Shown piece by piece: positions 49,099-58,805 of a DNA stretch of 64,000 bases. The position numbers and the translations under genes are program-made. The DNA is from Exiguobacterium marinum DSM 16307 (GTDB lineage Bacteria; Bacillota; Bacilli; Exiguobacteriales; Exiguobacteriaceae). Each line of letters begins with the position of its first letter. Position 1 is the stretch's first letter. The stretch spans positions 1,875,662 to 1,939,661 of the forward strand of contig NZ_KK211189.1 of assembly GCF_000620845.1 (NCBI RefSeq), in the 5' to 3' direction. Below the pieces are notes generated by a model. It was not told the origin of the DNA and did not search any database. It was given only the letters and a program-made list of their open reading frames with translations.

Positions 49099-51627
49099 TC
49101 ACCCTTTCTTTGCGGTCTGTTGCAGTTCATAAAGTGCCTGCATCGCTTCGATTGGATTCATTGCCAACAAATCGAGTTTAAGCAGTTGTTCCCGTACGGC
49201 GTCATTCGACTCGAACAGCGACAACTGGCTGACTTCTTCCACTGGAGGTGGAGCGGGTTGCTCGTTCAAACTCGGTTTCGTTGCTTCCGACTCGAGCTCT
49301 GAGAGGATCGTCCGGGCCCGGTCAATCAACGAACCTGGGAGTTCGGCCAATTCTGCCACGTGAATCCCATATGACTTGTCGGCACGTCCCGGATGTACTT
49401 CATGCAAGAACACGACACGCCCATCCCGCTCAATCGCCCGGACGTGTATATTCTCGAGTGTCGGAACCGAATCTTCGAGCACCGTCAATTCATGATAGTG
49501 CGTCGAGAAGAGTGTCTTCGCGCCGATTGACGAGGCGATATATTCAACGATTGCCTGTGCGAGCGCCATTCCGTCATACGTTGACGTCCCGCGACCAATC
49601 TCATCCAATAGAATCAGACTATGGTTTGTCGCCTCGGTGACGGCTTGTCGCGTCTCGGTCATCTCGACCATGAACGTCGACTGTCCGCTCACCAAATCGT
49701 CCGCCGCACCGATTCGTGTAAAGATTCGGTCAAAGAGCGGGAGTTCCGCCGCTTCTGCCGGGACGAATGAACCGATTTGATGCAGGATCGCAATCAAGGC
49801 AAACTGACGCATGTACGTCGATTTACCGGACATGTTCGGACCCGTGATAAGCAACATTTGACGTGTGTCGTCAAGCGTCAAGTCATTGGCGACATACTCG
49901 CCTCTCGGCAGGACCGTCTCAATGACAGGGTGACGTCCGCGTTCGATTTGTACATGCTTCGCTGTAACTGGGCGTACATATTCCCGCTTCTCAGCCACAA
50001 CGGCAAGAGCGAGGAGCACATCCAACTCGCTGAGTGAACGGGCCAATTGCTGAAGGTCCTTCGTGTACGTCTTCACTTCTTCGCGAAGTGCGACAAACAA
50101 GTCATATTCAAGCGTACAGCTCTTCTCTTCCGCTCCTAAGATGAGCGCTTCTTTCTCTTTCAGCTCTGGCGTGATGTAACGTTCCGCGTTCGTCAACGTC
50201 TGTTTTCGCTCGTATCGTCCTTCTTCGAGCAACTTCGCATTCGCCTTCGTCACTTCCAAGTAGTAACCGAATACGCGGTTATACCCGACTTTCAACGACT
50301 TGATGCCGGTCGCGATGCGTTCCTGTTGTTCGAGGTTGGCGATCCACGATTTCCCGTTCGCTTTTGCCTCTAACAGTTCATTGAGCTCTTCAGAGTAACC
50401 GTGACGAATCATCCCACCTTCTCTCGTCGAGATCGGTGGTGAGTCGACAAGGGCAGCCCGAAGCTGATCACTCAACGTCTCGAACGAGTCAAGATTCTGT
50501 TCGATTTGCTGTAAGCGATCGGCTTTCACCGTCTGTAAGAGTGACCGGACGGCTGGCATCCGCTCGAGCGTGTCACGTAGTTGGACGAGATCCCGAGCAT
50601 TCGCCGTCCCGTACCCGACTTTTGCGACAAGGCGTTCGATATCATAGACTCGCTTCAGCTCTTCTTGTAGTTGATCACGCAACATGAAGTCGTCCACTAA
50701 GTTCTCGACGGCGTCCTGTCGCTCTTTGATGCCTTGCTCCGTATAAAGGGGCTGTTCGAGCCAACGTTTCAACAACCGACCGCCCATCGCCGTCGTCGTC
50801 TCATCAAGGAGTGAAAGGAGTGACCCTTTCCGTTCCCCTGAACGAGCCGAACGGAACAACTCAAGATTTCGGGCCGTATTGGCATCGAGTTGCATGTGTT
50901 GTTCAACTTCATAGGCGACAGCCGGTTGCAGGTGGTCAAGTGAACGTTTTTGTGTTTTCGTCAAATAGGCAAACAACAATTCAAATGCCGAGCGTTGCGC
51001 ATCGTCTTTCGCACCTTGTGCGAGCGGACTATCATGCTTGTCCACTTGAATCGAGAGAGGGATCCCGGTCTGTCGTAATAAATCTGACAGTCGCTCGTCC
51101 TCGACGATGACCTCATTCGGGAGCAATCCTTCGATTTCTCGCAAGACGGCCTCTTCTGACGAAAGTGTCGTCAACCATGATTCACCGGTCGTCACGTCAC
51201 CGCGAGCAATCCCAAAACGTCCCGCGATATTTGAAATGGCGACGAGATAACGGTTCTCTTTCTCGCTAAGTGACGCCATATATGTACCAGGCGTAATCAC
51301 TTGGATGACTTCCCGATTCACGAGCCCCTTCGTCGCTTTCGGGTCTTCCGTCTGTTCACAGATGGCGACGTTGAATCCTTTTTCAATCAGTTGTTCAATG
51401 TAGATGGCCGCCGAATGGTGAGGTACGCCACACATTGGGATCGGGTGTTCGGCCTGCTTCCCATTTTTAGAAGTGAGCGTGAGCTCTAACTCCTTTGCGA
51501 CAATTTGCGCATCTTCAAAAAACAACTCGTAAAAGTCGCCGAGTCGATAGAATAAAAAGGCGTCCGGATAGTCTGCCTTGATGGAGAAATATTGTTTCAT
51601 CATTGGTGTTTGATGGACTTCTTGCAT
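49099..51627 (-). CDS. mutS: DNA mismatch repair protein MutS
   Basis: 842 residues. The mismatch-binding F-x-E is in [14 protein letters not shown] (near 36-38), the Walker A is [11 protein letters not shown] (near 600), Walker B and signature are [16 protein letters not shown], and HYHEL follows. It recognises mispairs as a dimer and recruits MutL. ATG is behind AGAGGTGAATCAGC. It is the first gene of mutSL, downstream of ricA, the order seen in Bacillus without cotE. Confidence 0.98.
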   Translation of the reverse strand: MQEVHQTPMMKQYFSIKADYPDAFLFYRLGDFYELFFEDAQIVAKELELTLTSKNGKQAEHPIPMCGVPHHSAAIYIEQLIEKGFNVAICEQTEDPKATKGLVNREVIQVITPGTYMASLSEKENRYLVAISNIAGRFGIARGDVTTGESWLTTLSSEEAVLREIEGLLPNEVIVEDERLSDLLRQTGIPLSIQVDKHDSPLAQGAKDDAQRSAFELLFAYLTKTQKRSLDHLQPAVAYEVEQHMQLDANTARNLELFRSARSGERKGSLLSLLDETTTAMGGRLLKRWLEQPLYTEQGIKERQDAVENLVDDFMLRDQLQEELKRVYDIERLVAKVGYGTANARDLVQLRDTLERMPAVRSLLQTVKADRLQQIEQNLDSFETLSDQLRAALVDSPPISTREGGMIRHGYSEELNELLEAKANGKSWIANLEQQERIATGIKSLKVGYNRVFGYYLEVTKANAKLLEEGRYERKQTLTNAERYITPELKEKEALILGAEEKSCTLEYDLFVALREEVKTYTKDLQQLARSLSELDVLLALAVVAEKREYVRPVTAKHVQIERGRHPVIETVLPRGEYVANDLTLDDTRQMLLITGPNMSGKSTYMRQFALIAILHQIGSFVPAEAAELPLFDRIFTRIGAADDLVSGQSTFMVEMTETRQAVTEATNHSLILLDEIGRGTSTYDGMALAQAIVEYIASSIGAKTLFSTHYHELTVLEDSVPTLENIHVRAIERDGRVVFLHEVHPGRADKSYGIHVAELAELPGSLIDRARTILSELESEATKPSLNEQPAPPPVEEVSQLSLFESNDAVREQLLKLDLLAMNPIEAMQALYELQQTAKKG

Positions 51628-51680
51628 GCTGATTCACCTCTAGAAAGTACAACAGCTGACCATCGGCCAGCTGTGTCGTT

Positions 51681-52112
51681 TTAGTATCCGCAACCGCCGC
51701 GTGCTTGTTCAGCCGCCATGCCGCTACCTGTCTTCCCTGCAAGGACGTCTCCGTCCGTCGATTCGATGATGCGATCCGTCACGGAGTTCGCGAGCGTGAC
51801 CGTCACGTATTGAAGCAAATCGTTCACTTCGACTTGTGTTTCTTGGAATGCTTGAACGACCGGAATCGAGTCGAGTTCTTCCATCGCTTTATCAATCTTT
51901 TGCTCGACTTTCGCAAGTGCTTCCGTCTTGCCGTAGTGCTTACAGTTGACCGCTTCTTTTTGTAAGAACTTGATTCGTTTAATCAACGTCTGTACGCGGT
52001 CACTTCCGTTTACTTTCGCTTCTGCTTCCTTGAAACGTGCCACTTCTGGTGTTTGTGCTAATACGTCTGCCAATTCTCTTGCTTTTGCAATTACTTGTTG
52101 ATCGGTCACCAT
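51681..52112 (-). CDS. ricA: RicA/YmcA family protein
   Basis: 143 residues, the same length as B. subtilis YmcA, and in the same place before mutS. It is a helical YlbF/YmcA-family protein; the sequence LIKRIKFLQKEAVNCKHYGK and the C-terminal GGCGY keep cysteines that could serve Fe-S binding. In B. subtilis RicA forms a complex with RicF (YlbF) and RicT (YaaT) that binds two 4Fe-4S clusters and controls RNase Y-dependent mRNA maturation. A weak CAGCTG inverted repeat separates it from mutS. Confidence 0.9.
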   Translation of the reverse strand: MVTDQQVIAKARELADVLAQTPEVARFKEAEAKVNGSDRVQTLIKRIKFLQKEAVNCKHYGKTEALAKVEQKIDKAMEELDSIPVVQAFQETQVEVNDLLQYVTVTLANSVTDRIIESTDGDVLAGKTGSGMAAEQARGGCGY

Positions 52113-52212
52113 TGTAAACCCCTTTATGTCTATGATGTAATCGTGCTCAATGGCACGTGAATGTTCTTTCTCATTCTAACATGAACGATTCGGAAACGGT
52201 ACTAGCGGGATT

Positions 52213-52629
52213 TTAGGATTCACGTAACATATCCACATGTGGAATCCCGTCTTCATTGTTAATTTCACTAGTCCGTTTGAATCCGAACGATGCGTAGAAT
52301 GGTTCTACATACGTCTGCGCTTGCAGATATAACGTCTCATGATCAAAGTCCTTAATCGCCGCATCCATCAACGTACGGGAATACCCTTTCCCTCGATGCG
52401 CCGCTTTCGTGACGACACGCCCGATGGCGACCGGAGATGCTTCCGTCAACACGCGAAGGGCTGAGACGATTTCTCCATCTTCTTCAATCCAATAATGAAT
52501 GGCCTGTTCATCTTTCCCATCGATTTCTTGATACGGACAGTTTTGTTCGACCACAAAGATCTCAGTCCGTAGCGCCAGTAAACGGTACAGTTCAATCGTT
52601 GTCAGTTCATGAAATGCTTTTCTCTTCAT
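52213..52629 (-). CDS. ElaA-type GNAT acetyltransferase
   Basis: 138 residues. ELYRLLALRTEIFVVEQNCPYQEIDGKD is the characteristic ElaA N-terminus, and IGRVVTKAAHRGKGYSRTLM holds the acetyl-CoA loop (R-G-K-G). The C-terminal EPFYASFGFKRTSE is standard. The substrate is unknown. It follows the carotenoid-desaturase-like gene by 11 bp, so they probably share a transcript; the functional link is unclear. Confidence 0.92.
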   Translation of the reverse strand: MKRKAFHELTTIELYRLLALRTEIFVVEQNCPYQEIDGKDEQAIHYWIEEDGEIVSALRVLTEASPVAIGRVVTKAAHRGKGYSRTLMDAAIKDFDHETLYLQAQTYVEPFYASFGFKRTSEINNEDGIPHVDMLRES

Positions 52630-52640
52630 CCCTATTCCCC

Positions 52641-54107
52641 CTAATCAATCGTGGCACCGAGTGCTCGGGCGACGTGTAATCCGCTCGTCATCGCGCCAAT
52701 CGTCCCCGCTCCCGGAAACACGGTATCTCCACATACGTAAAAATCCTGTAAGTCCGTCCGATAACTCGCCGCGCGAAAGAGCGCCTGTCTTGGGGTCTGC
52801 GCATACCCCCCGACTGCCCCATGCGGTCGCTTCGTATACTTCACCCATGCACCTGGTCCACCAGGAAGGAGAAGTGACGATTCACGGTCCCATGCAGGGA
52901 ACGCAGTTGCGACGACGTCGAGGAGACGATCGGTCCAATCTTGTTCTAGTTTCTCATAGGCTACCCGGTCTTTCCAATGTCGCCATTCCGTTAAATCGAT
53001 ATGTGTAGAGACCGTGATGGTTCGTTCCGGTAGTTCTGTCCGTAACACGTCGTCTGGCGCAGACATGGAGATGAACGCATGCCCACTCGGTAATCGCTCG
53101 TGATAAATTTGTTGAAACAGCGGTTTCTGTCGACACACGTCCTCAGGCAAGACGAGATAGAGGCTGAATGTACCCCATTGCGACTGCTTCAATTGTCTCC
53201 GATACTGTCGATTGAACCGTCCTCGATCCTTTCCTCTGAGAAGTTCACTCGTCCGCTCAATCGGGATGGCAGACACAACAACGTCGACCAGTTCAAGTCG
53301 TCCTCTTCGGTCGGTGACGAGCCATCCATCCGTCACTCGTTCGATGGACTGAACGTCCCTCCCTAATTCCGTCTCGCCACCAAACGTTCGGATGGCGCGC
53401 TCTAACGCATGAGCAAGTTGATACAGTCCTCCTTCTACATAATACGCTCCTTCATGATAGACTGATAGCGCCACAGCACCAAGTAAGTGACTCGCGTCTT
53501 TCGCTCCTGTCTGTAAACTGTCGAGCAGGACGCCATCGATGAATCGTTCGAACATCGTACCGTTTAGTCCATGACGGGCTAACGTGTCGCCGAGTGGTCG
53601 CTGGAGTTTAAGGAGTGCTGTGATTTGATTCGGTCGGAAACCTTTCAGTGCGTAAACCATGTCCGATATCGTGCGAAGCGGAAGAGCAGGCAACTGCTGA
53701 AACAATGGTCGAATCTTCTCAAAATCTCCCCACACTTCACGGTAAAACGCATGGATTGCCTGACTGTTCTCAGGGAAGGTACGACTGAGCTCATCGAGGA
53801 GACGTTCTCGGTCGCGATAATATGTGATGGTAAGGTCCGAGAGATGAATATTCATTACTTCATCCAATAAAGTGACCTCGACCGCTTCTCCAATCTTCTC
53901 GAGAACCCGCTGATGGACCCCTCCCTGCTCAAATCCCATTCCGAGCGTCGCGCCTGCCGGGAACAAGTAGTCACCCCGTTGAAACTTCCCGGCACACCCG
54001 CCCCATTCACGTGATGCCTCTAAGACGACTACATCATGCCCTTTCTGCTGCGCGAGCGCAGCTGCTGTCAACCCTGCGACACCTCCACCAATGACTCCGA
54101 TTTTCAT
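52641..54107 (-). CDS. Carotenoid desaturase/isomerase-like FAD oxidoreductase (CrtI/CrtN/CrtP family)
   Basis: 488 residues from ATG 54107, eight bases after AGGAGGG. The FAD site is IGVIGGGVAGLTAAALA with VVVLEASREWGGCAGKF; the C-terminal phytoene-desaturase signature is VCGDTVFPGAGTIGAMTSGLHVA. Exiguobacterium strains are orange from C30 carotenoids, so a role in desaturating, isomerising or oxidising such a pigment is possible. No phytoene or squalene synthase is adjacent, so the substrate is open. Confidence 0.82.
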   Translation of the reverse strand: MKIGVIGGGVAGLTAAALAQQKGHDVVVLEASREWGGCAGKFQRGDYLFPAGATLGMGFEQGGVHQRVLEKIGEAVEVTLLDEVMNIHLSDLTITYYRDRERLLDELSRTFPENSQAIHAFYREVWGDFEKIRPLFQQLPALPLRTISDMVYALKGFRPNQITALLKLQRPLGDTLARHGLNGTMFERFIDGVLLDSLQTGAKDASHLLGAVALSVYHEGAYYVEGGLYQLAHALERAIRTFGGETELGRDVQSIERVTDGWLVTDRRGRLELVDVVVSAIPIERTSELLRGKDRGRFNRQYRRQLKQSQWGTFSLYLVLPEDVCRQKPLFQQIYHERLPSGHAFISMSAPDDVLRTELPERTITVSTHIDLTEWRHWKDRVAYEKLEQDWTDRLLDVVATAFPAWDRESSLLLPGGPGAWVKYTKRPHGAVGGYAQTPRQALFRAASYRTDLQDFYVCGDTVFPGAGTIGAMTSGLHVARALGATID

Positions 54108-54244
54108 GTACATCCCTCCTCTCTGTATCATACCCGCTCTTTCAAAAAATTGAAGAAATGAATCGGTTTTTAAGATTCCAGCGTTCTTTTGAAGGGAACT
54201 GATTCTCTTATGCAGAAATAGTTCACATCTGAAAAGGTAAGGTG

Positions 54245-54751
54245 ATGAAAATGCGCAGTCGTGTCATGGTTTATTTATTGATTCCCATCCTCATTTTTAT
54301 TGGTATACTGATTACCCCGCCTTCTGAGGAGTCGCTCAAGCTCGCGACGATGACGGTCGTCAGCATTCAGGAAATGATTCCTTATGAAAAAGAGTATACG
54401 GCGCAAAAAGTGCTAGAAGAACGAACGATAGACGATAAGTCAGCCATCATCGAAGAATGGCGTCTCGAACGTGGGGCGAGAACATCGTACAGTTATGTGC
54501 TCAGACTGAGAGAGTTTGAACACGTGACACAAATCGACGCAGGTGCTGCCAACACGAGATCGGACGGATATTACGCGATGCAGGCGCATAGCCCTATTTT
54601 TGAGACGGACAAGCCGGTGTCCACGAACTATCCGATTGTCGTGTTCAATTCGGAACAACGTTTCGTCATCGGACAGATGGACTTTCGGGTGATTTATGAA
54701 GAAGATGGACAACTGAAAAAATGGATTGTATTGGAGGATGAGCAAGAATAG
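54245..54751 (+). CDS. Hypothetical membrane-anchored protein
   Basis: 168 residues from ATG 54245 behind AAGGTAAGG. An N-terminal hydrophobic helix (about 5-25, VMVYLLIPILIFIGILI) acts as signal or anchor, followed by an extracellular domain of about 140 residues with alternating strands (YSYVLRLREFEHVTQI, YPIVVFNSEQRFVIGQMDFRVIY). There are no cysteines, so it is not a lipoprotein. No family is recognised. It abuts the kinase-like gene downstream, so they form an operon. Confidence 0.7.
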   Translation: MKMRSRVMVYLLIPILIFIGILITPPSEESLKLATMTVVSIQEMIPYEKEYTAQKVLEERTIDDKSAIIEEWRLERGARTSYSYVLRLREFEHVTQIDAGAANTRSDGYYAMQAHSPIFETDKPVSTNYPIVVFNSEQRFVIGQMDFRVIYEEDGQLKKWIVLEDEQE

Positions 54752-55288
54752 ATGAGCAACTTACCGATTAATAGCAATATAAACATGAAACGAATCATGA
54801 TTATCGGTTCAGGCGGTGCGGGAAAATCCACACTCGCCCGCCAGCTCGGTGAACGATTACAACTTGATGTCTATCATTTAGATGCCCTCATGTGGAAACC
54901 GGGATGGGTGATGGCATCAAGAGAAGAACGAATCAGTATTCAACAACAACTCGTGAAGAAAGATGAATGGATCATCGATGGAAACTTCGGGAATACGCTT
55001 GATTTACGACTGCAGGCAGCGGACACTGTCATTTTAATCGATCTTCCACGCATCGTCTGTATATACCGTGTCCTCAAGCGAGTCGCCCGATATCGTGGTA
55101 CGACACGACCTGACATGGGTGCATCCTGTGAGGAAAAACTCGATTTTGCCTTCCTTAAATGGGTTTGGAATTTCCCAAACATTCAACGGCTACAGCTGTT
55201 GCAACAGATTGAACAGCATCCGACAAAACTCAATTTGATTCATTTGAAATCGCCACGAGCAGTCAAAAACTTGATTCAATCACTTTAA
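54752..55288 (+). CDS. P-loop kinase-like protein, FlaR/topology-modulation family
   Basis: 178 residues. The P-loop is IIGSGGAGKSTLARQLG (about 17-33), then the DALMWKPGW and WIIDGNFGNTLDLRL segments and an arginine-rich lid (RVLKRVARYRGTTRPDMG). These fit the small adenylate-kinase-like proteins annotated as FlaR or DNA topology modulation proteins, whose true substrate is unknown. It begins on the base after the previous stop codon; the ribosome site GGAGG is inside the upstream gene. A second ATG (MKRIMIIG) begins 33 bases later. Confidence 0.82.
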   Translation: MSNLPINSNINMKRIMIIGSGGAGKSTLARQLGERLQLDVYHLDALMWKPGWVMASREERISIQQQLVKKDEWIIDGNFGNTLDLRLQAADTVILIDLPRIVCIYRVLKRVARYRGTTRPDMGASCEEKLDFAFLKWVWNFPNIQRLQLLQQIEQHPTKLNLIHLKSPRAVKNLIQSL

Positions 55289-55320
55289 AACGCTTTCATA
55301 TCGAAAGTGTTTATTCTTTT
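55288..55320 (+). terminator. Terminator of the kinase-like gene
   Basis: AAACGCTTTC pairs with GAAAGTGTTT (one G-T pair), followed by ATTCTTTT. Confidence 0.75.
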
Positions 55321-55402
55321 AAAATTTTGTATATTTATTCTTTACAATTAATAATTATGCATATACACTTAGTCTCATCTACAACAGGGAGGCATTATAC
55401 AT

Positions 55403-56170
55403 ATGAAAAAATGGTTATTAGCATGTTCACTTATGATGAGCGCGGTATTACTCGGTGCATGTAGTCAAGAAACAGAAGGGGAAGCGACAGAACAGAAAAC
55501 AATCATTATGGGGACGAGTGCCGATTACTTTCCATACGAATTTGTTGATACAGCGAACGGGGATGCAATCGTCGGATTCGATATTGAAATCGCAGAAACG
55601 ATCACGGAACGTCTCGGCTACGAATTGAAGATTGAAGATATGGACTTCGGTAGCTTACTCGGAGCCTTGAACAGTGGTCGAATCGACTTTGTCATGGCTG
55701 GGATGACACCAACAGAAGAGCGGAAAGAAAATGCAGACTTCTCGGACATTTATTTATCCGCGACAAACTTGATTATGACAAAAGACGAGTCCCTTCAGGC
55801 GATTGAAGATTTGTCTGGGAAGAAAATCGGTGTTCAAACGGCTTCGATTCAAGAAAACATCGCAAAAGAACAGGCTCCTGACGCTGAACTCGTATCATTG
55901 AACAAAATCCCTGAGATTGTTCAAGAGTTGAATACAGGTCGAATCGATGCGATGGTCATCGAAGACACGGTCGCACAAAAATACTTAGACCAAGATGACA
56001 ACTTCTATACATTCGCTTTGAAAGAGGATGGCGAAAAAGGATCGGCAGCCGCCTTCAAATTAGATGATGAATTACGCGACCAGTTCAATGAAGAGTTGAC
56101 CAAAATGATGCAGTCTGGTGAAATCGATGAATTGGTGGAAAAATGGTTCTCGATGGAGCCGACTGAATGA
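55403..56170 (+). CDS. Amino acid ABC transporter substrate-binding lipoprotein
   Basis: 255 residues. A lipoprotein signal with the lipobox LLGAC (Cys20) is followed by the family-3 solute-binding fold: TSADYFPYEFVD, GFDIEIAETITERLGYEL, FVMAGMTPTEERKENADFS and GKKIGVQTAS. It should capture a polar amino acid outside the membrane. No permease or ATPase gene is next to it. Instead its stop overlaps, as ATGA, the start of a HisC-like aminotransferase, an unusual coupling. ATG lies behind AGGGAGG. Confidence 0.9.
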   Translation: MKKWLLACSLMMSAVLLGACSQETEGEATEQKTIIMGTSADYFPYEFVDTANGDAIVGFDIEIAETITERLGYELKIEDMDFGSLLGALNSGRIDFVMAGMTPTEERKENADFSDIYLSATNLIMTKDESLQAIEDLSGKKIGVQTASIQENIAKEQAPDAELVSLNKIPEIVQELNTGRIDAMVIEDTVAQKYLDQDDNFYTFALKEDGEKGSAAAFKLDDELRDQFNEELTKMMQSGEIDELVEKWFSMEPTE

Positions 56171-57180
56171 GACAAGTCAAGCTACCGATCTATCCCGTCG
56201 TTTATCCGACGGGACATCGGTTGAATCAAAATGAAAGTCAGTTCCCTTTACCTGACCGAATCAAAAGCCAGCTTGATTCGTTGACGTATCATGACTTACA
56301 CGAATATCCGGTCGAACCGATCAATGAGTTGTTCGAACGCTACGCTGCGTATGTCGGTGTGACACCTGAGCAATTGCTCGTCGGTTGTGGGAGTGATGAG
56401 ATGATTCACGTCGTGACGCAAGCATTGCTCGCACCACATGACATCGTCTTGTCTCCGGCACCTGACTTTTCGATGTATCCAATCTTCACGACCATCGCAC
56501 ACGGTCATCACGTTCAAGCCGTTGATTTATCGTATGAAGGAATGGTAAAGGCGATTGAGACGCATCATCCAAAGCTTCTCCTCCTATCGAATCCGAACAA
56601 TCCAACCGGAAAGCTGTGGACCGTAGAAGAGTTGACGCATCTCGCCTCACTCGTGCCTTACCTTGTGGTGGATGAGGCGTATATGGACTTCACACCGGAT
56701 GCTAGCATCATCCCCTTGATCGCGAAGCATCCGAATCTCATCGTCCTTCGCACGATGTCAAAAGCGTTCGGATTGGCAAACGTACGAATCGGATTCATGG
56801 TGACAAACACAAAACTCGCACATTACTTCCGTCAATTCATCCCACCGTTTAACATTAGCGGAGTAAGTGCGAAGATTTGCAACATATTCTTAAAAGATGC
56901 GACTTTTCTTCAAGAAACAATTGAATGGCATAAAGAGATGCGGCAGAAATGGATGGTAGCTTTAGAATCCATCGGTCAGGTCCTCGTCGCCTCGACAAAC
57001 TTCTTGTACGTCGAGTTAGAGCAGCCTGAAGCAGTATGGTCCCATTTGACTGCCTTGAACGTACACACGTCGAAACAACCGACGGGCATTCGGGTGACTA
57101 TCGGTGATGAGACGGCACTCCAGCTTACACAAGAAGCGATTCATCAGTACGTTGAATCCATGAACGTCAAAAACTCCTGA
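56167..57180 (+). CDS. hisC: Histidinol-phosphate aminotransferase-like protein HisC2
   Basis: 337 residues, fold-type I PLP enzyme. The PLP lysine is in [29 protein letters not shown] and VVDEAYMDF are the cofactor motifs. It is a clear paralogue of the HisC in the his operon (62001-63017): both share LNQNES(Q)x[12 protein letters not shown]-type and SKAFGLAN segments. HisC enzymes transaminate imidazole acetol phosphate, and some also serve phenylalanine and tyrosine. Coupling to an amino-acid-binding lipoprotein suggests a separate aromatic or transport-linked role. Confidence 0.9.
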   Translation: MRQVKLPIYPVVYPTGHRLNQNESQFPLPDRIKSQLDSLTYHDLHEYPVEPINELFERYAAYVGVTPEQLLVGCGSDEMIHVVTQALLAPHDIVLSPAPDFSMYPIFTTIAHGHHVQAVDLSYEGMVKAIETHHPKLLLLSNPNNPTGKLWTVEELTHLASLVPYLVVDEAYMDFTPDASIIPLIAKHPNLIVLRTMSKAFGLANVRIGFMVTNTKLAHYFRQFIPPFNISGVSAKICNIFLKDATFLQETIEWHKEMRQKWMVALESIGQVLVASTNFLYVELEQPEAVWSHLTALNVHTSKQPTGIRVTIGDETALQLTQEAIHQYVESMNVKNS

Positions 57181-57201
57181 ACCTCGTGTTTAGGAGTTTT
57201 T
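57169..57201. terminator. Bidirectional terminator after hisC2
   Basis: AAAACTCCT and AGGAGTTTT with an inner AAC/GTT pair; it starts within hisC2 and ends at the stop of the convergent maa gene. Confidence 0.85.
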
Positions 57202-57202
57202 G

Positions 57203-57757
57203 TCAGTCGATCGTCTTAATCACACGCGCCGGATTTCCTCCGACGACCGTCCGAGGCGGTACATCTTTTGTGACGACCGCACCGGATGCGACGATAGCCT
57301 CATCCCCAATCGTCACACCCGGGTTGATGATGGCCCCGCCACCGATCCATACGCGTTCCCCGATGGTCACCGGTTTTCCGAATTCATACCCAGAGATTCG
57401 CTCAATCGGATCAATGGGGTGTGTCGCCGTATAAATATGTACACCCGGTGCGAGCATGCAGTCATCCCCAAACGTGATGGGACAGATGTCTAGAAAGACA
57501 CAATCAAAGTTCGCATAGAACCGCTCTCCCAAGTGAATATTGTACCCGTAATCACATTTGAAGTTCGGTTCGATGTAATACGACTCTTTCGTTGAACCAA
57601 GTAATGCGCTAAGAATTTCTTTTCGCTCTTCCAAGTCATCGATTCCTGAACGATTGAATCGCTCGGTTAATCGCCGAGCATGTTTCCTGTCGGCGACGAG
57701 CGTCTCATCACCAGCTAAATATAATTCGCCACGAATCATCTTTTCTTTTTCCGTCAT
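57203..57757 (-). CDS. maa: Maltose O-acetyltransferase-type hexapeptide enzyme
   Basis: 184 residues from ATG 57757, eight bases after AGGAGG. An N-terminal helical segment ([19 protein letters not shown]) typical of Maa/LacA/NodL is followed by left-handed beta-helix hexapeptide repeats ([55 protein letters not shown]). The catalytic His lies in YTATHP. It acetylates sugars such as maltose or glucose with acetyl-CoA. It stands alone. Confidence 0.92.
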   Translation of the reverse strand: MTEKEKMIRGELYLAGDETLVADRKHARRLTERFNRSGIDDLEERKEILSALLGSTKESYYIEPNFKCDYGYNIHLGERFYANFDCVFLDICPITFGDDCMLAPGVHIYTATHPIDPIERISGYEFGKPVTIGERVWIGGGAIINPGVTIGDEAIVASGAVVTKDVPPRTVVGGNPARVIKTID

Positions 57758-57843
57758 TTTCATCCCTCCTCAATGAATAGTATAGAGGATTTTCAAATCA
57801 TTTAGGGAATAGAGAGAGTGATGAGCAGAAGGAGGCAGATGTG

Positions 57844-58767
57844 ATGAAACGAATATTAGACTGTCGGGCAAGTGATTTTATCACGTTTAATCGTCAAGAT
57901 TTAGTCGAATCAATTCGAAAAGCGGAGGGACGGACGGTCATGGCCGAGGTCATTCCGACGGTGCAGCCGCTTTACCCGGAAGTAACGAACGCAGAACTGG
58001 CGCGAGCGTTCGGTGCCGATTTGATTTTATTGAACATGTTGGATGTGTTCCATCCTTATATTAAAGGACTTGAAAGTCATGCGTTGTTCGGCGAGATGCC
58101 AGGTGATGAGATGAGCGATCATCCGATTCTTGAATTAAAACGACTGATCGGATTGCCAATTGGAGTGAACTTGGAACCTGTCGATTTTTCAGAGAAGTCG
58201 TCTGAGATGAATGAAGTGAAACGAGGCAGACTCGCCTCAATCGAAGCGTTCCAAAAAGCATCTGAGCTTGGAATCGATTTCGTCTGTCTGACAGGTAACC
58301 CGAATACCGGGGTCACAAATGAAGCAATCGAACAAGCGATCATTCAGGCGCGTCGTGAATTCGCTGGGGTCATCATTGCCGGAAAGATGCATCAGGCCGG
58401 TGCCGGCAATGTGTTGGACCGCGACGCATATATCCGCTTCGTCGAAGCTGGCGCAGACATCATCCTACTACCGGCGCCAGGCACGGTACCTGGCGTCCGT
58501 GAAGAGGCGTTCCACGAACTTGTACAAGAGCTACAAGCGCTCGGGGCACTCACTCTAGCAGCCATCGGAACGTCTCAAGAAGGGGCTGATGTCGCGACCG
58601 TTCGGGACATCGCACTCTCTTCGAAGCGCGGCGGTGCGGACATCGTTCATATCGGTGACGCCGGATTGTCTGGGATTGCCGTACCAGAGAACATTCAGGC
58701 ACTTTCGATTGCCATTCGTGGAAGACGCCATACATACATTCGCATGGCCGCTTCGGTCAATCGATAA
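57844..58767 (+). CDS. Conserved TIM-barrel-like protein of unknown function
   Basis: 307 residues from ATG 57844 behind GAAGGAGG (a GTG one codon earlier is possible). It begins KRILDCRASDFITFNRQDLVESIR; glycine-rich strand ends (GADLILLNMLD, GIDFVCLTGNP, GVIIAGKMHQAG, GADIILLPAPGTVPG, GADIVHIGDAGLSG) recur at about 30-40 residue intervals, as in a beta/alpha barrel. I recall similar proteins labelled PEP-phosphonomutase-like or DUF7916, but cannot confirm this. No substrate can be named. It is flanked by maa (divergent) and the end of the his operon. Confidence 0.7.
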   Translation: MKRILDCRASDFITFNRQDLVESIRKAEGRTVMAEVIPTVQPLYPEVTNAELARAFGADLILLNMLDVFHPYIKGLESHALFGEMPGDEMSDHPILELKRLIGLPIGVNLEPVDFSEKSSEMNEVKRGRLASIEAFQKASELGIDFVCLTGNPNTGVTNEAIEQAIIQARREFAGVIIAGKMHQAGAGNVLDRDAYIRFVEAGADIILLPAPGTVPGVREEAFHELVQELQALGALTLAAIGTSQEGADVATVRDIALSSKRGGADIVHIGDAGLSGIAVPENIQALSIAIRGRRHTYIRMAASVNR

Positions 58768-58771
58768 CTCA

Positions 58772-58802
58772 AAAGAGGAAGGAGCACGTCTCCTTCCTCT
58801 TT
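58772..58802. terminator. Bidirectional terminator ending the his operon
   Basis: A 13-bp perfect stem, AAAGAGGAAGGAG with CTCCTTCCTCTTT, and a five-base loop between convergent genes. Confidence 0.92.
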
Positions 58803-58805
58803 CAT

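Noticed and set aside
51645-51680. Terminator between ricA and mutS
   Set aside because: The CAGCTG inverted repeat has a large loop and no proper T-run; readthrough into mutS is more likely, so it is not listed.
55289-55402. T-box or other riboswitch before the amino-acid-binding lipoprotein
   Set aside because: The gap is only 114 bases, AT-rich, without the T-box sequence, specifier stem or an antiterminator.
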